From Clostridia bacterium DTU065 (GTDB lineage: Bacteria > Bacillota > DTU065): DNA of 33,409 bases. Within the stretch, counting starts at the first letter, position 1. Every line of letters starts with the position of its first letter. The notes under the pieces were generated by a model, which saw nothing but the letters and a program-made list of their open reading frames with translations, did not search any database and was not told where the DNA came from. The position numbers were made by a program, and so were the translations under genes. The stretch is taken from assembly GCA_001512545.1 (NCBI GenBank), contig LFSI01000051.1, positions 1 through 33,409 of the forward strand, in the 5' to 3' direction. Shown here piece by piece: positions 8,318-15,700 of the stretch.

Positions 8318-9049
8318 TTAAGCTTCGCTGTCATCTTGATAGTAGTAATAGTAGTGTGAGTAATAGGAACCGTATGATTTTTGCGGATCAGCTCTATTGA
8401 GAACTGCACCAAGAATCTTGCATTTAGCGTTTTCTAGCAATTCTTTGGCGGTTTGAGCTGCTCTTCTGTCTGTAGAGCCACTGGCCACGATCAACAGGTA
8501 GCCATCAATCAACGGGCTTACAACGAGAGCATCAGTCACGGAAATCACAGGAGGGAGGTCGCAGATGATGGTAGAGAAGGCTCCTCTGAGTTTCTGCATT
8601 AGCTCTTTCATCTTCCTAGAACCTAAGAGTTCTGAAGGATTCGGAGGAATCGCACCTGAAGGCAGGAGCTTTAGACCCTCTACATCAGTATCAAGAATGC
8701 ATTCTTCTACCTCTTTGACACCTGTGAGCACTTCCGTTAAGCCTACAGGTCTTCTATGGATTCCGAAAATTTTGTGCTGTGAAGGCCTGCGAAGGTCGGA
8801 GTCTATAAGAAGGACGGAACTGCCGCTCTGTGCCATAGCAATGGCAAGGTTAGCCGCGGAAGATGATTTTCCTTCAGTTGGGCCGGAAGAAGTACAGCCA
8901 ATAACCTGAATAGGCATGTCCGCACTGGCGTACATGATGTTCGTTCTGAGAAGTTTGAACGCTTCCACTGCCGGAGACTTTGGGTTTAGTTTGGTGATCA
9001 AAATGTTTCCGTTGTCGGATCTACTTTGTCTTCTTCTTCTTCGAGCCAC
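8318..9049 (-). CDS. Tyrosine-protein kinase of the CpsD/CapB (BY-kinase) family
   Basis: A cytoplasmic 243-residue BY-kinase that normally autophosphorylates a C-terminal tyrosine cluster and controls polysaccharide synthesis with a Wzz/CapA membrane partner. Visible are Walker A (SGPTEGKS, 55-62), Walker A' (LLIDSDLRRP, about 80-89), Walker B (IICDLPPV, 161-168) and a tail with eight tyrosines in 12 residues (226-237). The N-terminus is a run of five arginines. The start GTG 9049 has GGAGG 8 nt upstream; the longer in-frame version lacks a site. Its first 29 nt overlap the end of the Wzz-like gene, which indicates translational coupling. No glycosyltransferases or phosphatase are nearby, so the polysaccharide it controls is encoded elsewhere. 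Confidence 0.92.
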   Translation of the reverse strand: MARRRRRQSRSDNGNILITKLNPKSPAVEAFKLLRTNIMYASADMPIQVIGCTSSGPTEGKSSSAANLAIAMAQSGSSVLLIDSDLRRPSQHKIFGIHRRPVGLTEVLTGVKEVEECILDTDVEGLKLLPSGAIPPNPSELLGSRKMKELMQKLRGAFSTIICDLPPVISVTDALVVSPLIDGYLLIVASGSTDRRAAQTAKELLENAKCKILGAVLNRADPQKSYGSYYSHYYYYYQDDSEA

Positions 9050-10439
9050 GCATATCACCTCCGCTAGCGATTTCTGGAATAGCTGCAAGAACAGTGAGTT
9101 CTAGATATTCTTCAACGTCCTGCTTAGTGACGAGAGTGTTGTCAAGGTATTCAAACAGGAAGGCCAACATAGCTGCGAGGAACAGACCGAGGAAGGATGC
9201 CACAGCTACGTTCATCAGCTTCCTTGGGCTTACTGGGCTATTTGGAACGATCGCCCTGTCGATAACCTGAATATTTGCTGTCTGCATTGCTTCTTGAATT
9301 CGGTACTCTTCTCTGGTCTGGAGAAGCATCGTGTAGATGCTCTCTGTTACCTGATAGTCGCGAGTAAGTCTTGCTAGCTCCATTTCCTTCTCAGGAAGAG
9401 CGTCGAACTCGATCTCGGTTTCCTTGATAAGTTCGGTTAGGGCCGAAATTCGAGCTTCGAGAGCAGTCAGACTGGATTGAGCTTGGCTGATAGAAGCAAT
9501 TAGCTGTTGGTATAGTGGGTTTGTGGTTTCGGTCTGAGACGTTACTATCTTTTCAACCTGCTGATTCAGCTGAGCTTTTAATGTCTCGATCTCTTTCTGC
9601 AGGTTCTGTACTTCTCTGCTATTTTCCGTGCTCTTAGTCAGAAGTACCTGGAGCTCGGTTTCTTTGGCAATTAGTTGGGTTTTTATGTTGGTAACCAGAG
9701 GGTTTGTGCCAATGACTTGAGACGAGATGTAGGTGTTAGTTTCTTTCTCGAGCTGCAGGAACAGATCATCTAGTTTTGCTTCTAGTTCGCGCTTAGAGAC
9801 GATCGCTTCACTACGAGCAACATCGAAGTTAGTTACTTTGTTGATAATCGCTTTAGCTTCTTCGCTTGGATTGTAGACTTTTTCAGTTCCTTTGAACTCG
9901 CTCAAGCGATTTTCAACATCTTTAAGCTTTGCTTCTAAAGTTACCAGCTGATCTTCGATGAAGTCGCGAGCGGCACGAGCTTCTTCACGAGACTTGACCA
10001 ATGAAGACTCTATAAAAGCGTCAACCAGAGCGTTGACGGCTTGCATGGCAAACAGTGGATCTTCACTCTGATATGTTATTCTAATGAAATCGGTCCCTTG
10101 GACTGGCTGAACAGAAAACTTCTTTCTAAATCCGTTGAGCTCAGGAGTTCCAAGTGCATAATCGAGACCGAGTATCTCGGCCGCATTGTATGCTAAAGTG
10201 CGGCTCTTAAGTATTTCGACGCTGTTTTGAATCTGGTTGCGCGATTGGCCTGTCAAGTCTCCGAATAGTGACGTGATACCAGCTTCTGATGCTTCCCTAA
10301 TGAGAATTCTAGCATCTGCTTCATAGATAGGGGGCATGATCGAGCTAAGTACACCTGCAATTACTGCAGCAACAAGTGTTAGACCTACAATAAGATACCA
10401 ATATTTCTTTAGTATATTAATGTATTCTATTAGTTCCAA
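9021..10439 (-). CDS. Wzz-type polysaccharide co-polymerase / kinase activator
   Basis: A 472-residue inner-membrane protein of the Wzz/CapA chain-length-determinant family. Features in order: N-terminal membrane helix (about 14-34), the Wzz domain with PPIYEADARI, a long coiled-coil region (about 150-370) and a second membrane helix near residue 435 (VAVASFLGLFLAAMLAF). The tail ends in GSKKKKTK. The chosen start is TTG 10439 with AGGAGG 10 nt upstream, giving the typical opening MELIEYINILKKYW. ATG 10448 is only one base from that site, and GTG 10487 has none. It is separate from, but overlaps by 29 nt, its tyrosine-kinase partner, the arrangement seen in Gram-positive CapA/CapB pairs. Confidence 0.92.
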   Translation of the reverse strand: MELIEYINILKKYWYLIVGLTLVAAVIAGVLSSIMPPIYEADARILIREASEAGITSLFGDLTGQSRNQIQNSVEILKSRTLAYNAAEILGLDYALGTPELNGFRKKFSVQPVQGTDFIRITYQSEDPLFAMQAVNALVDAFIESSLVKSREEARAARDFIEDQLVTLEAKLKDVENRLSEFKGTEKVYNPSEEAKAIINKVTNFDVARSEAIVSKRELEAKLDDLFLQLEKETNTYISSQVIGTNPLVTNIKTQLIAKETELQVLLTKSTENSREVQNLQKEIETLKAQLNQQVEKIVTSQTETTNPLYQQLIASISQAQSSLTALEARISALTELIKETEIEFDALPEKEMELARLTRDYQVTESIYTMLLQTREEYRIQEAMQTANIQVIDRAIVPNSPVSPRKLMNVAVASFLGLFLAAMLAFLFEYLDNTLVTKQDVEEYLELTVLAAIPEIASGGDMRGSKKKKTK

Positions 10440-10545
10440 AGCAAACATCCCTCCTGATTTGTGCCAGTCCTTAATTAAGTTCAACACACTATTTGACTAT
10501 CCTTCTCTTTATTTCCTATCGGTTCTTTTATTTTCAGTAAACGTA

Positions 10546-10569
10546 AAGGCGGCCCGCGAGGGCCGCCTT
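10546..10569 (-). terminator. Hairpin after the 59-residue membrane protein gene
   Basis: A perfect 10-bp GC-rich stem (10546-10555 with 10560-10569) and a 4-nt loop directly after the stop at 10571. The downstream minus-strand tract is only moderately T-rich (TTACGTTTA), so it may be a leaky terminator that sets the ratio between the small gene and the Wzz/kinase genes. Confidence 0.6.
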
Positions 10570-10570
10570 A

Positions 10571-10750
10571 TCAGACTTTGTATCTTTCTTCCTCTTTCTT
10601 GCGCCGATACCATGTGAGCATCGAGACGCCAAAACCAAGAACTAAGCCGATGACTATTCCCCACCACATACGACCACCAAGTAGGGAACCAAACAGCAAG
10701 CCGGCAATACCTCCGAACAACGTCCAAAGAATAATGTCACGTACTTTCAA
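10571..10750 (-). CDS. Small membrane protein (59 residues), AtpZ/AtpI-like in character
   Basis: A short gene supported by context rather than homology. It starts at TTG 10750 with GGGAGGGG about 7 nt upstream and reads through two glycine-rich hydrophobic segments (about residues 6-26, ILWTLFGGIAGLLFGSLLG, and 30-47, WGIVIGLVLGFGVSML), ending in a charged tail YRRKKEEERYKV. A stop and a strong hairpin follow at once. An extended -10 promoter lies 60 nt upstream of the start. The two Gly-rich helices are reminiscent of AtpZ/AtpI or glycine-zipper proteins, but I do not recognise a family. It lies upstream of the Wzz-like gene and may form part of that unit. Confidence 0.7.
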   Translation of the reverse strand: MKVRDIILWTLFGGIAGLLFGSLLGGRMWWGIVIGLVLGFGVSMLTWYRRKKEEERYKV

Positions 10751-10810
10751 CCAGTTCCCCTCCCTTTATTCAGTTGAGGTAAAAAGCCACCCACTTTCTA
10801 CCCTGTACAT

Positions 10811-10819
10811 ATTATAGCA
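10811..10819 (-). promoter_or_regulatory. Extended -10 promoter for the small-protein/Wzz unit
   Basis: On the minus strand TGC precedes a perfect TATAAT (10816-10811), an extended -10 element. The -35 is poor, as is usual when TGn is present. It predicts a transcript leader of about 55 nt to TTG 10750. Confidence 0.6.
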
Positions 10820-10861
10820 TATTTTCCCAAAAAACCTGAGGGAATCTTCTGCGTTTTAGGT

Positions 10862-10897
10862 AAAAAAAACAGAAGAGAGACTCACTCGGAGTCTCTC
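10862..10897 (-). terminator. Intrinsic terminator of the nrdD-redoxin operon
   Basis: Read on the minus strand: an 8-bp stem (GAGAGACT and its complement) with a 7-nt loop, followed by TTCTG and eight T. The stem overlaps the last codons and stop of the redoxin gene. Confidence 0.85.
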
Positions 10898-11157
10898 ACT
10901 GAACTATCGTGGTTTGTTAGAAGTTCTCTAATTTGCTCGCGGGTTAAGACAATACCTTGAGAAACAAGTTTCTCGTTGATCACCAACCCGGGCGCTTCCA
11001 GGCAGCCGTATTTGACCATGCTTGTTAAATCGTTAACTCTTTCCAAATCGTACTTAAGACTCAATTCGTCTAATACCGCGAGCACGTTCCGCTCCAGCAG
11101 AGAGCAGTTGCCTGAACAGCCTGCTCCCAAGACCTTAATGTTCAGAGGTTGGCTCAA
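10882..11157 (-). CDS. Thioredoxin-like small redoxin with CxxxC motif
   Basis: A 91-residue protein whose opening NIKVLGAGCSGNC and later APGLVIN match the thioredoxin-like 'redox-active disulfide protein' family, with the motif after strand β1 and a cis-proline-type segment. The usual motif is GCxxC (such as GCAKC); here C14 and C18 are three residues apart (CSGNC), and a further Cys lies near residue 52. The start TTG 11157 has AAGGAGG 7 nt upstream, and this site overlaps the nrdD stop codon, so the two genes are translationally coupled. The position suggests it reduces NrdD or a related thiol step. That is inference; redoxin-dependent class III reductases are known. Confidence 0.82.
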   Translation of the reverse strand: MSQPLNIKVLGAGCSGNCSLLERNVLAVLDELSLKYDLERVNDLTSMVKYGCLEAPGLVINEKLVSQGIVLTREQIRELLTNHDSSVRDSE

Positions 11158-11169
11158 AAAACCGCCTCC

Positions 11170-13299
11170 TTAAGATTTCTCGTGCGGACGCCTGTTTTGG
11201 TACTCGGCTTTCTTGCCAGTGGTAAAGCGGTGTAGGTAGCTAAGGTAACCTGTTACTCTGCGGACGCGATTGATTCTCTGTGATCCGCACACCGGACACT
11301 CGAGATCTATGATGCCGCTGTGGGCGCAGTCAACGCATTCATCGATGGGGAAGTTCACTCCGCCATAGCCCATGTCAGCTGCGCTCATAGCTCTGTGCAG
11401 GCTTTCCAAAGCCTCTGGGTTGTTTTCCAGAGGAGCTTCTACTTCGACGTACGAAATGTGACCTGCGTTGCAGTATTTATGATACGGTCCTTCAATGCTG
11501 ATTTTCTTGAATGCGGAGATGTTGTAGTTCACTGGAATGTGGAAGGAATTGGTGTAGTAGTCTTTATCGGTAACACCGGGGATGGTGCCAAAGATCTTTT
11601 TGTCGATGGCGATGAATCGTCCGCTCAACCCCTCTGCAGGAGTTGCATAGCAAGTGCAGTTCAACTGGTCTTCTTCAGTGATTCTATCGCAGTAAGCTCT
11701 GATGCGGCGCACGATCTCCAGCCCGAGCTCTTGAGCTGCTTCGTTTTCACCGTGGTGGTTTCCTGTGAGAAGGATCAGAGCTTCAGCAAGACCGATAAAG
11801 CCGATATTGACCGAGCCGTGTTTCATGGCTTCCCAGATACTGTCGTTTGGGTTCAACCCTTCAGAACCCATATAGAGGTGTTCACCCATGACAAAAGGTA
11901 TGTCGCTTACAGTGCGCTCTTTCAACACTTCTACTCTGTGGAGCAGCTGTCTTCGGCACAAAGCTAGAATTTCATCAAGCTTTTCGAAGAAGTTATCTTT
12001 GCTTCCGCAGGACTCTAGTGCAAGTCTGGGCAGGTTGATGGATACTGGTGCTATGCTGCCTCTTCCTTCAGGGGTAGATTCGCCGTAAATGTTATCCATG
12101 AGACGGCTCCTACAACCCATGTAGCTTGCTCTATCGCCAAAAGGTTTGTTCATGCTGGAATCCATAAACGAGAACGTTGGGTTCATTCTCCTGCCAGCGA
12201 CTTTGAGTGCCAGCTGGTAGAGGTCGTAGTTTGGATCTCCAGGGTTGAAGTTTACGCCTTCCTTGAGCCTGAAGACTACATTGGGGAAAATCGGTGTCTC
12301 GCCACGGCCAAGGCCAGCATAGAACGCTTTCAAAAATTGCTCTGTAACCAGCCTTCCCCTAGGAGTGGTGTCGGTTCCGAAGTTCACCGATGAAAACGGT
12401 ACCTGGGAACCTGCTCGTGAATGCATGGTGTTGAGATTGTGGATTGTGGCCTCCATAGCTTGATAGACTTCTTTTTCGATGCTCTTTTTAAGTGCCTGTT
12501 CCTCGTCTGTGAGATTATCTCTGAGAAGGTCGTCGTACCTTGGGTCAACGTACTTGGCCAAGGTCTTGTCCATCCACGGGACAGACTGTCCTCCGTACAT
12601 ATCGTTTTGCGAAGATTGGATGATGATGCACATCAATGCTGCTGCAGACCCGATGCGTTTAGGCGGTCTGATGTAACCATAGCCGGTGGAAAAGCCCTTT
12701 TCCAGAAGTTGATCCAGAGGGATCTGCATGCAGTTAAGGGTTTTTCCGTAGCTGTCCAAGTCGTGAATGTGGATGTACCCTTCTCTATGTGCTTTTGCGA
12801 TATCCTCCGGCAGCAGCTCGTTTTCGTAGTACCACTTAGACGCAGCACTGGCGATCTGTAGAAGTTTGGCAGAGAAGTTGTGACCTACGTTGGCGTTGCC
12901 TTCTATACCAATAGGCGACTCCCTAATGATTTCGCCAATCTGTTTTAGAAGATTCGAAGCTTCTGCTCGGGATCTGGTGCGGGTTTCGCGGTAGGCAAGA
13001 TAAGTATCGGCAAGACGATCGAGATCGTTTTCTCTGAGCACCTTGATAACAATATCTTGGATGTTTTCGACATGCGGTATAGTAAATTGTGGAAAGTCTT
13101 TATTGATAATCTGGATAACTTTTGCTGTCATCAGTAGAGCGATTTCTTGAGGACGGGAGTAGCCAATTTGCTCTGCGGCTTTGGCAATGGCGATGGTAAT
13201 TTTGGTTGCATCAAAGGGAACAATTCGACCATCGCGCTTTCTCACTTCGGTGATTCCTTCAGTCTTATTGACAGCTGAATGCAGATTATAGGTAGCCAT
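11170..13299 (-). CDS. nrdD: Anaerobic (class III) ribonucleoside-triphosphate reductase
   Basis: A 709-residue glycyl-radical enzyme reducing NTPs to dNTPs without oxygen. An N-terminal ATP-cone (about 12-105, opening VRKRDGRIVPFD) provides allosteric control. The barrel carries SMNKPFGDRASYMGCRSRL and the late NCTCYATPAEG segment. Near the C-terminus four cysteines (CVDC and CPVC) make the structural Zn site, and the radical glycine is in VTGYLSYL (G684). The start ATG 13299 is preceded by GGGGTGA at 5 nt; a GTG three codons upstream lies within that site. It is followed after 12 nt by a redoxin gene. NrdG is encoded 3 kb downstream. Confidence 0.96.
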   Translation of the reverse strand: MATYNLHSAVNKTEGITEVRKRDGRIVPFDATKITIAIAKAAEQIGYSRPQEIALLMTAKVIQIINKDFPQFTIPHVENIQDIVIKVLRENDLDRLADTYLAYRETRTRSRAEASNLLKQIGEIIRESPIGIEGNANVGHNFSAKLLQIASAASKWYYENELLPEDIAKAHREGYIHIHDLDSYGKTLNCMQIPLDQLLEKGFSTGYGYIRPPKRIGSAAALMCIIIQSSQNDMYGGQSVPWMDKTLAKYVDPRYDDLLRDNLTDEEQALKKSIEKEVYQAMEATIHNLNTMHSRAGSQVPFSSVNFGTDTTPRGRLVTEQFLKAFYAGLGRGETPIFPNVVFRLKEGVNFNPGDPNYDLYQLALKVAGRRMNPTFSFMDSSMNKPFGDRASYMGCRSRLMDNIYGESTPEGRGSIAPVSINLPRLALESCGSKDNFFEKLDEILALCRRQLLHRVEVLKERTVSDIPFVMGEHLYMGSEGLNPNDSIWEAMKHGSVNIGFIGLAEALILLTGNHHGENEAAQELGLEIVRRIRAYCDRITEEDQLNCTCYATPAEGLSGRFIAIDKKIFGTIPGVTDKDYYTNSFHIPVNYNISAFKKISIEGPYHKYCNAGHISYVEVEAPLENNPEALESLHRAMSAADMGYGGVNFPIDECVDCAHSGIIDLECPVCGSQRINRVRRVTGYLSYLHRFTTGKKAEYQNRRPHEKS

Positions 13300-13405
13300 T
13301 TTTATCACCCCATTAGCTTTGAGTTACCCTAGGCTTTAATTTTATAGATACCTGGTAAAAAAAGCAAACTGATTGGATGGTGGTTTAAGGTAGATAAGAA
13401 AAGCT

Positions 13406-13557
13406 AATCTCATCTAACCTCTTCATGAGTAACCAGACGTTAGATGGATTTTATCGAACACGATAATTTGCCATCGAAACCTTGTGAAAAACTCACGATG
13501 AAAACGGGACAAACCGTTGGTAAGCAGCGCAAAACGGACACTCTGTACTGCTTTTTT
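13406..13557. other. Run of consecutive hairpins upstream of nrdD (possible structured RNA)
   Basis: The 318 bases between nrdD and the DUF4838 gene hold no supported gene. Inside lie adjacent inverted repeats: 13406-13418 with 13439-13450 (12 bp with one bulge, 20-nt loop); 13451-13456 with 13461-13466 (TTATCG/CGATAA); 13472-13475 plus 13484-13487 with 13493-13500; 13503-13507 with 13514-13518; and 13522-13527 with 13548-13553, followed on the plus strand by six T (13552-13557). It could be a plus-strand small RNA ending in a weak terminator, or part of a long nrdD leader on the minus strand. No known riboswitch consensus was recognised. Confidence 0.3.
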
Positions 13558-13617
13558 ACATTCCTGCAAGACGGCAAAAAAGATTAGAGTGAGGTAGCTC
13601 TAGCTGGGTTCTTCACA

Positions 13618-14574
13618 TCACCTGGTCCAGAGGATTTCGCTGTACCTTTTTACCGGAGGAACTCCAAATTCACGTGCATAGTCTTCTCCCAGAAAACAAC
13701 CGAAACTTGTGAGGGACTCAAAGCCTTTTGTTCTGTAGTACTGAACATCTTTTCTGAGGACTTCTTCGTCTAGCTTCAGTTTTTTGTAGGGAAGCTTCCA
13801 ACCGCAGAATCTAGAATTGTCCATCCAGTATTCCAGCACCTGAGAGTTCTTTGCCCCAAAAACCTGAATTAAACCGTCAATATGTCGGACTTGATCCTGA
13901 TTTTCCTTGCAGTTTGGGTCATTGATTGGCAAACTTGAGTCTCGTAAAAAAGGGGCGTATTCCAGAAAAATCCCCTCTTCCGGGCGAACGTTTACAGGTG
14001 GAGCGATGGCGTCCAAGTATGCAAGATAGCTTTGGGTGGCGTCCTTGTTTACTGTTTTGATTCCGCTTAAAATATGGTTATATATGATCATTGCTTGATC
14101 TGAAGGAGTCAAACCCTTACATCGAGAACAGTGACAGAAAGCTTTGGCATCATCCACCCAAAAGAAGTATCTATCGGTATTATAAGGAAGCTTTTGTGCC
14201 AACAGAGCAGATCTCTCTGCGATATACTCCAAAGCATCGGGGTTAGAGGGGCACATGTTGTAGTCGTTCACCCGCTCCCCTTCCTCATTCATGCGAAACC
14301 AATCCTTACGGGTATCATATAGGTTTCTATCTAGAAGCCAGGACAAAGCATGGAACTCATACTCCAGTGCGATTCCCTTACCCCTAACCTTTTCGGCAAA
14401 GCTCAAAAAAGCATCTGTTTTTACAAATTCCAGCATGTCACTAAGAGTGTCCGAAGCTGCGGCCCCTCCCTTTGGATGAATCGCTACAAGATTTAAGTCG
14501 GACTCAACTAAGATCTCAGCCCAGTAGTCTCCAACCTCCTCTGGATGGATCAAAATCCCCCTCTTGCTGATCAT
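13618..14574 (-). CDS. DUF4838 glycoside-hydrolase-like protein
   Basis: A 318-residue cytoplasmic protein (no signal peptide) that matches DUF4838, a TIM-barrel-like domain related to α-glucuronidase-type proteins and of unknown activity. Diagnostic blocks are MCPSNPDALEYIAER, FFWVDDAKAFCHCSRCKGL, SDQAMIIYNHI, YLAYLDAIAPP and FLEYAPFLRD. The HCSRC cluster may bind metal. The start is ATG 14574, placed 9 nt after AAGGAG; an ATG three codons earlier directly abuts that site. Most DUF4838 proteins are larger multidomain secreted proteins, so this compact intracellular form is a minimal version. It stands alone; a candidate promoter lies at 14618-14645. The substrate is unknown. Confidence 0.82.
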   Translation of the reverse strand: MISKRGILIHPEEVGDYWAEILVESDLNLVAIHPKGGAAASDTLSDMLEFVKTDAFLSFAEKVRGKGIALEYEFHALSWLLDRNLYDTRKDWFRMNEEGERVNDYNMCPSNPDALEYIAERSALLAQKLPYNTDRYFFWVDDAKAFCHCSRCKGLTPSDQAMIIYNHILSGIKTVNKDATQSYLAYLDAIAPPVNVRPEEGIFLEYAPFLRDSSLPINDPNCKENQDQVRHIDGLIQVFGAKNSQVLEYWMDNSRFCGWKLPYKKLKLDEEVLRKDVQYYRTKGFESLTSFGCFLGEDYAREFGVPPVKRYSEILWTR

Positions 14575-14617
14575 AGGTTTCATCTCCTTACAGTTTTGTA
14601 TCGCGTAAAGTCAATTC

Positions 14618-14645
14618 ATTTTAACAAGTCCAATGTACCAGTAAA
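14618..14645 (-). promoter_or_regulatory. Candidate promoter of the DUF4838 gene
   Basis: On the minus strand TTTACT (14645-14640) and TAAAAT (14623-14618) are separated by 16 bp, about 45 nt before the start codon. The -35 is weak. The rest of the gene-free stretch 14575-14873 shows nothing else that I can support. Confidence 0.35.
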
Positions 14646-14873
14646 GTCTATTTCAATACTCGGAACGGGAAATCTTCTACCACTTAATCTAATTATGTAA
14701 TGACTATTTCCATATCGTTAAAGAACGGCAAATACATACCGCCCTTTTGTTTTATATGGGGATCACTTTGTAGAGATTTGCCTTGTTGTTAAATGGAGCG
14801 TGTTTACTCGAAAAGATTGGGGTGAACGGAAATAACAGAGTACGACCAAGTAAAAATCGAAACTGTCAAGTTC

Positions 14874-15569
14874 ATGCGCGGGAACTACCGGTTGGATGAA
14901 GTGGCAGGGATGTATTACAACATCCCTTGTGTGAGATTTCGTCAAGGAAAGAAAACTATCGTGTCCATAAACCTTCACGAAGATTATTACGATTTCCAAA
15001 TCGTTCTCGGCAGAGTAGAAAGAGAGAAGTTTGAAGTAGTAAAACATGAGTTTCCTCTGGAGATCCAAGAATTGTACGACCGCGAACCTACAAGACACGA
15101 TGGTAAATGGCTCTTGATTCGTGTAGCTGATTTGAAGACTCTTGAAGCCGTCAAAAAACTGATACTCATAAAGAAGAAGCCAAACCGCAAGCCGTTTTCT
15201 AAGGAAAACGCTTTATACGGGAAGTGTGGACATCGCTGCGACTTGTGTGTGCATTATACTGGGATTAGCGAAGAGTTTAGACAAATGCTCATTCCGCATC
15301 TCAATGCTGTGTACGGCGTTTCTTTTTGGGATATGCGCTGCACTGGCTGTGACACAGTTAACTGTCATTGCTATCAAGATGGGGGTCAGCTGTGCGAACC
15401 ATTGAAATGCATACAAGAGAAGCAGCTAGACACTTGCTTCAGTTGTGCTAGTTACCCTTGTAAACAAGCAACCGTTGGATACAGGCAACTAGAACATAAA
15501 AGCATTACCGCTGATGATGTTACTTGGGCAATTTTGCCTTATGTTCCCAATCAATACGAGCAACCATAA
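14874..15569 (+). CDS. DUF3788-DUF3795 two-domain protein
   Basis: A 231-residue cytoplasmic protein. The N-terminal half (about 1-105) resembles DUF3788: VSINLHEDYYDFQIVLG, HDGKWLLIRV and LILIKKKPNRKP are its typical blocks. The C-terminal half is cysteine-rich and matches DUF3795, with CGHRCDLC, CTGCDTVNCHC, CEPLKC and CFSCASYPCK, about 13 cysteines that probably bind metal. The functions of both families are unknown. ATG 14874 has no ribosome binding site; GGGGTGA at 14819-14825 stands 6 nt before an in-frame ATA at 14832, so the protein may really start 14 codons earlier at a rare codon. It is divergent from the DUF4838 gene and precedes the UDP-sugar pyrophosphorylase by 131 nt. Confidence 0.8.
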   Translation: MRGNYRLDEVAGMYYNIPCVRFRQGKKTIVSINLHEDYYDFQIVLGRVEREKFEVVKHEFPLEIQELYDREPTRHDGKWLLIRVADLKTLEAVKKLILIKKKPNRKPFSKENALYGKCGHRCDLCVHYTGISEEFRQMLIPHLNAVYGVSFWDMRCTGCDTVNCHCYQDGGQLCEPLKCIQEKQLDTCFSCASYPCKQATVGYRQLEHKSITADDVTWAILPYVPNQYEQP

Positions 15570-15700
15570 TGTGCTACAGGACCATACAAGTCACTTTCTT
15601 TGATCGTTTCATTTCGATGATTAACCCCATACATTTACGGGAGGTTGGAGTCCGATTCACGGTTTATTTCTCCCAGGTCATTACCGGAGGTTACAGCATC

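Noticed and set aside
11320-11967. A long open frame of 215 codons antisense to nrdD
   Set aside because: It lies wholly inside a clearly conserved gene, has no ribosome site and has a composition typical of a shadow frame.
13501-13560. Possible cyclic-di-GMP riboswitch (GGACAAACCG and GCGCAAAACGG)
   Set aside because: The order and spacing of the conserved GEMM elements do not fit.
15524-15700. 59-codon N-terminal extension of the UDP-sugar pyrophosphorylase
   Set aside because: No ribosome site and no family similarity; CGGAGG sits before ATG 15701, where the family normally starts.
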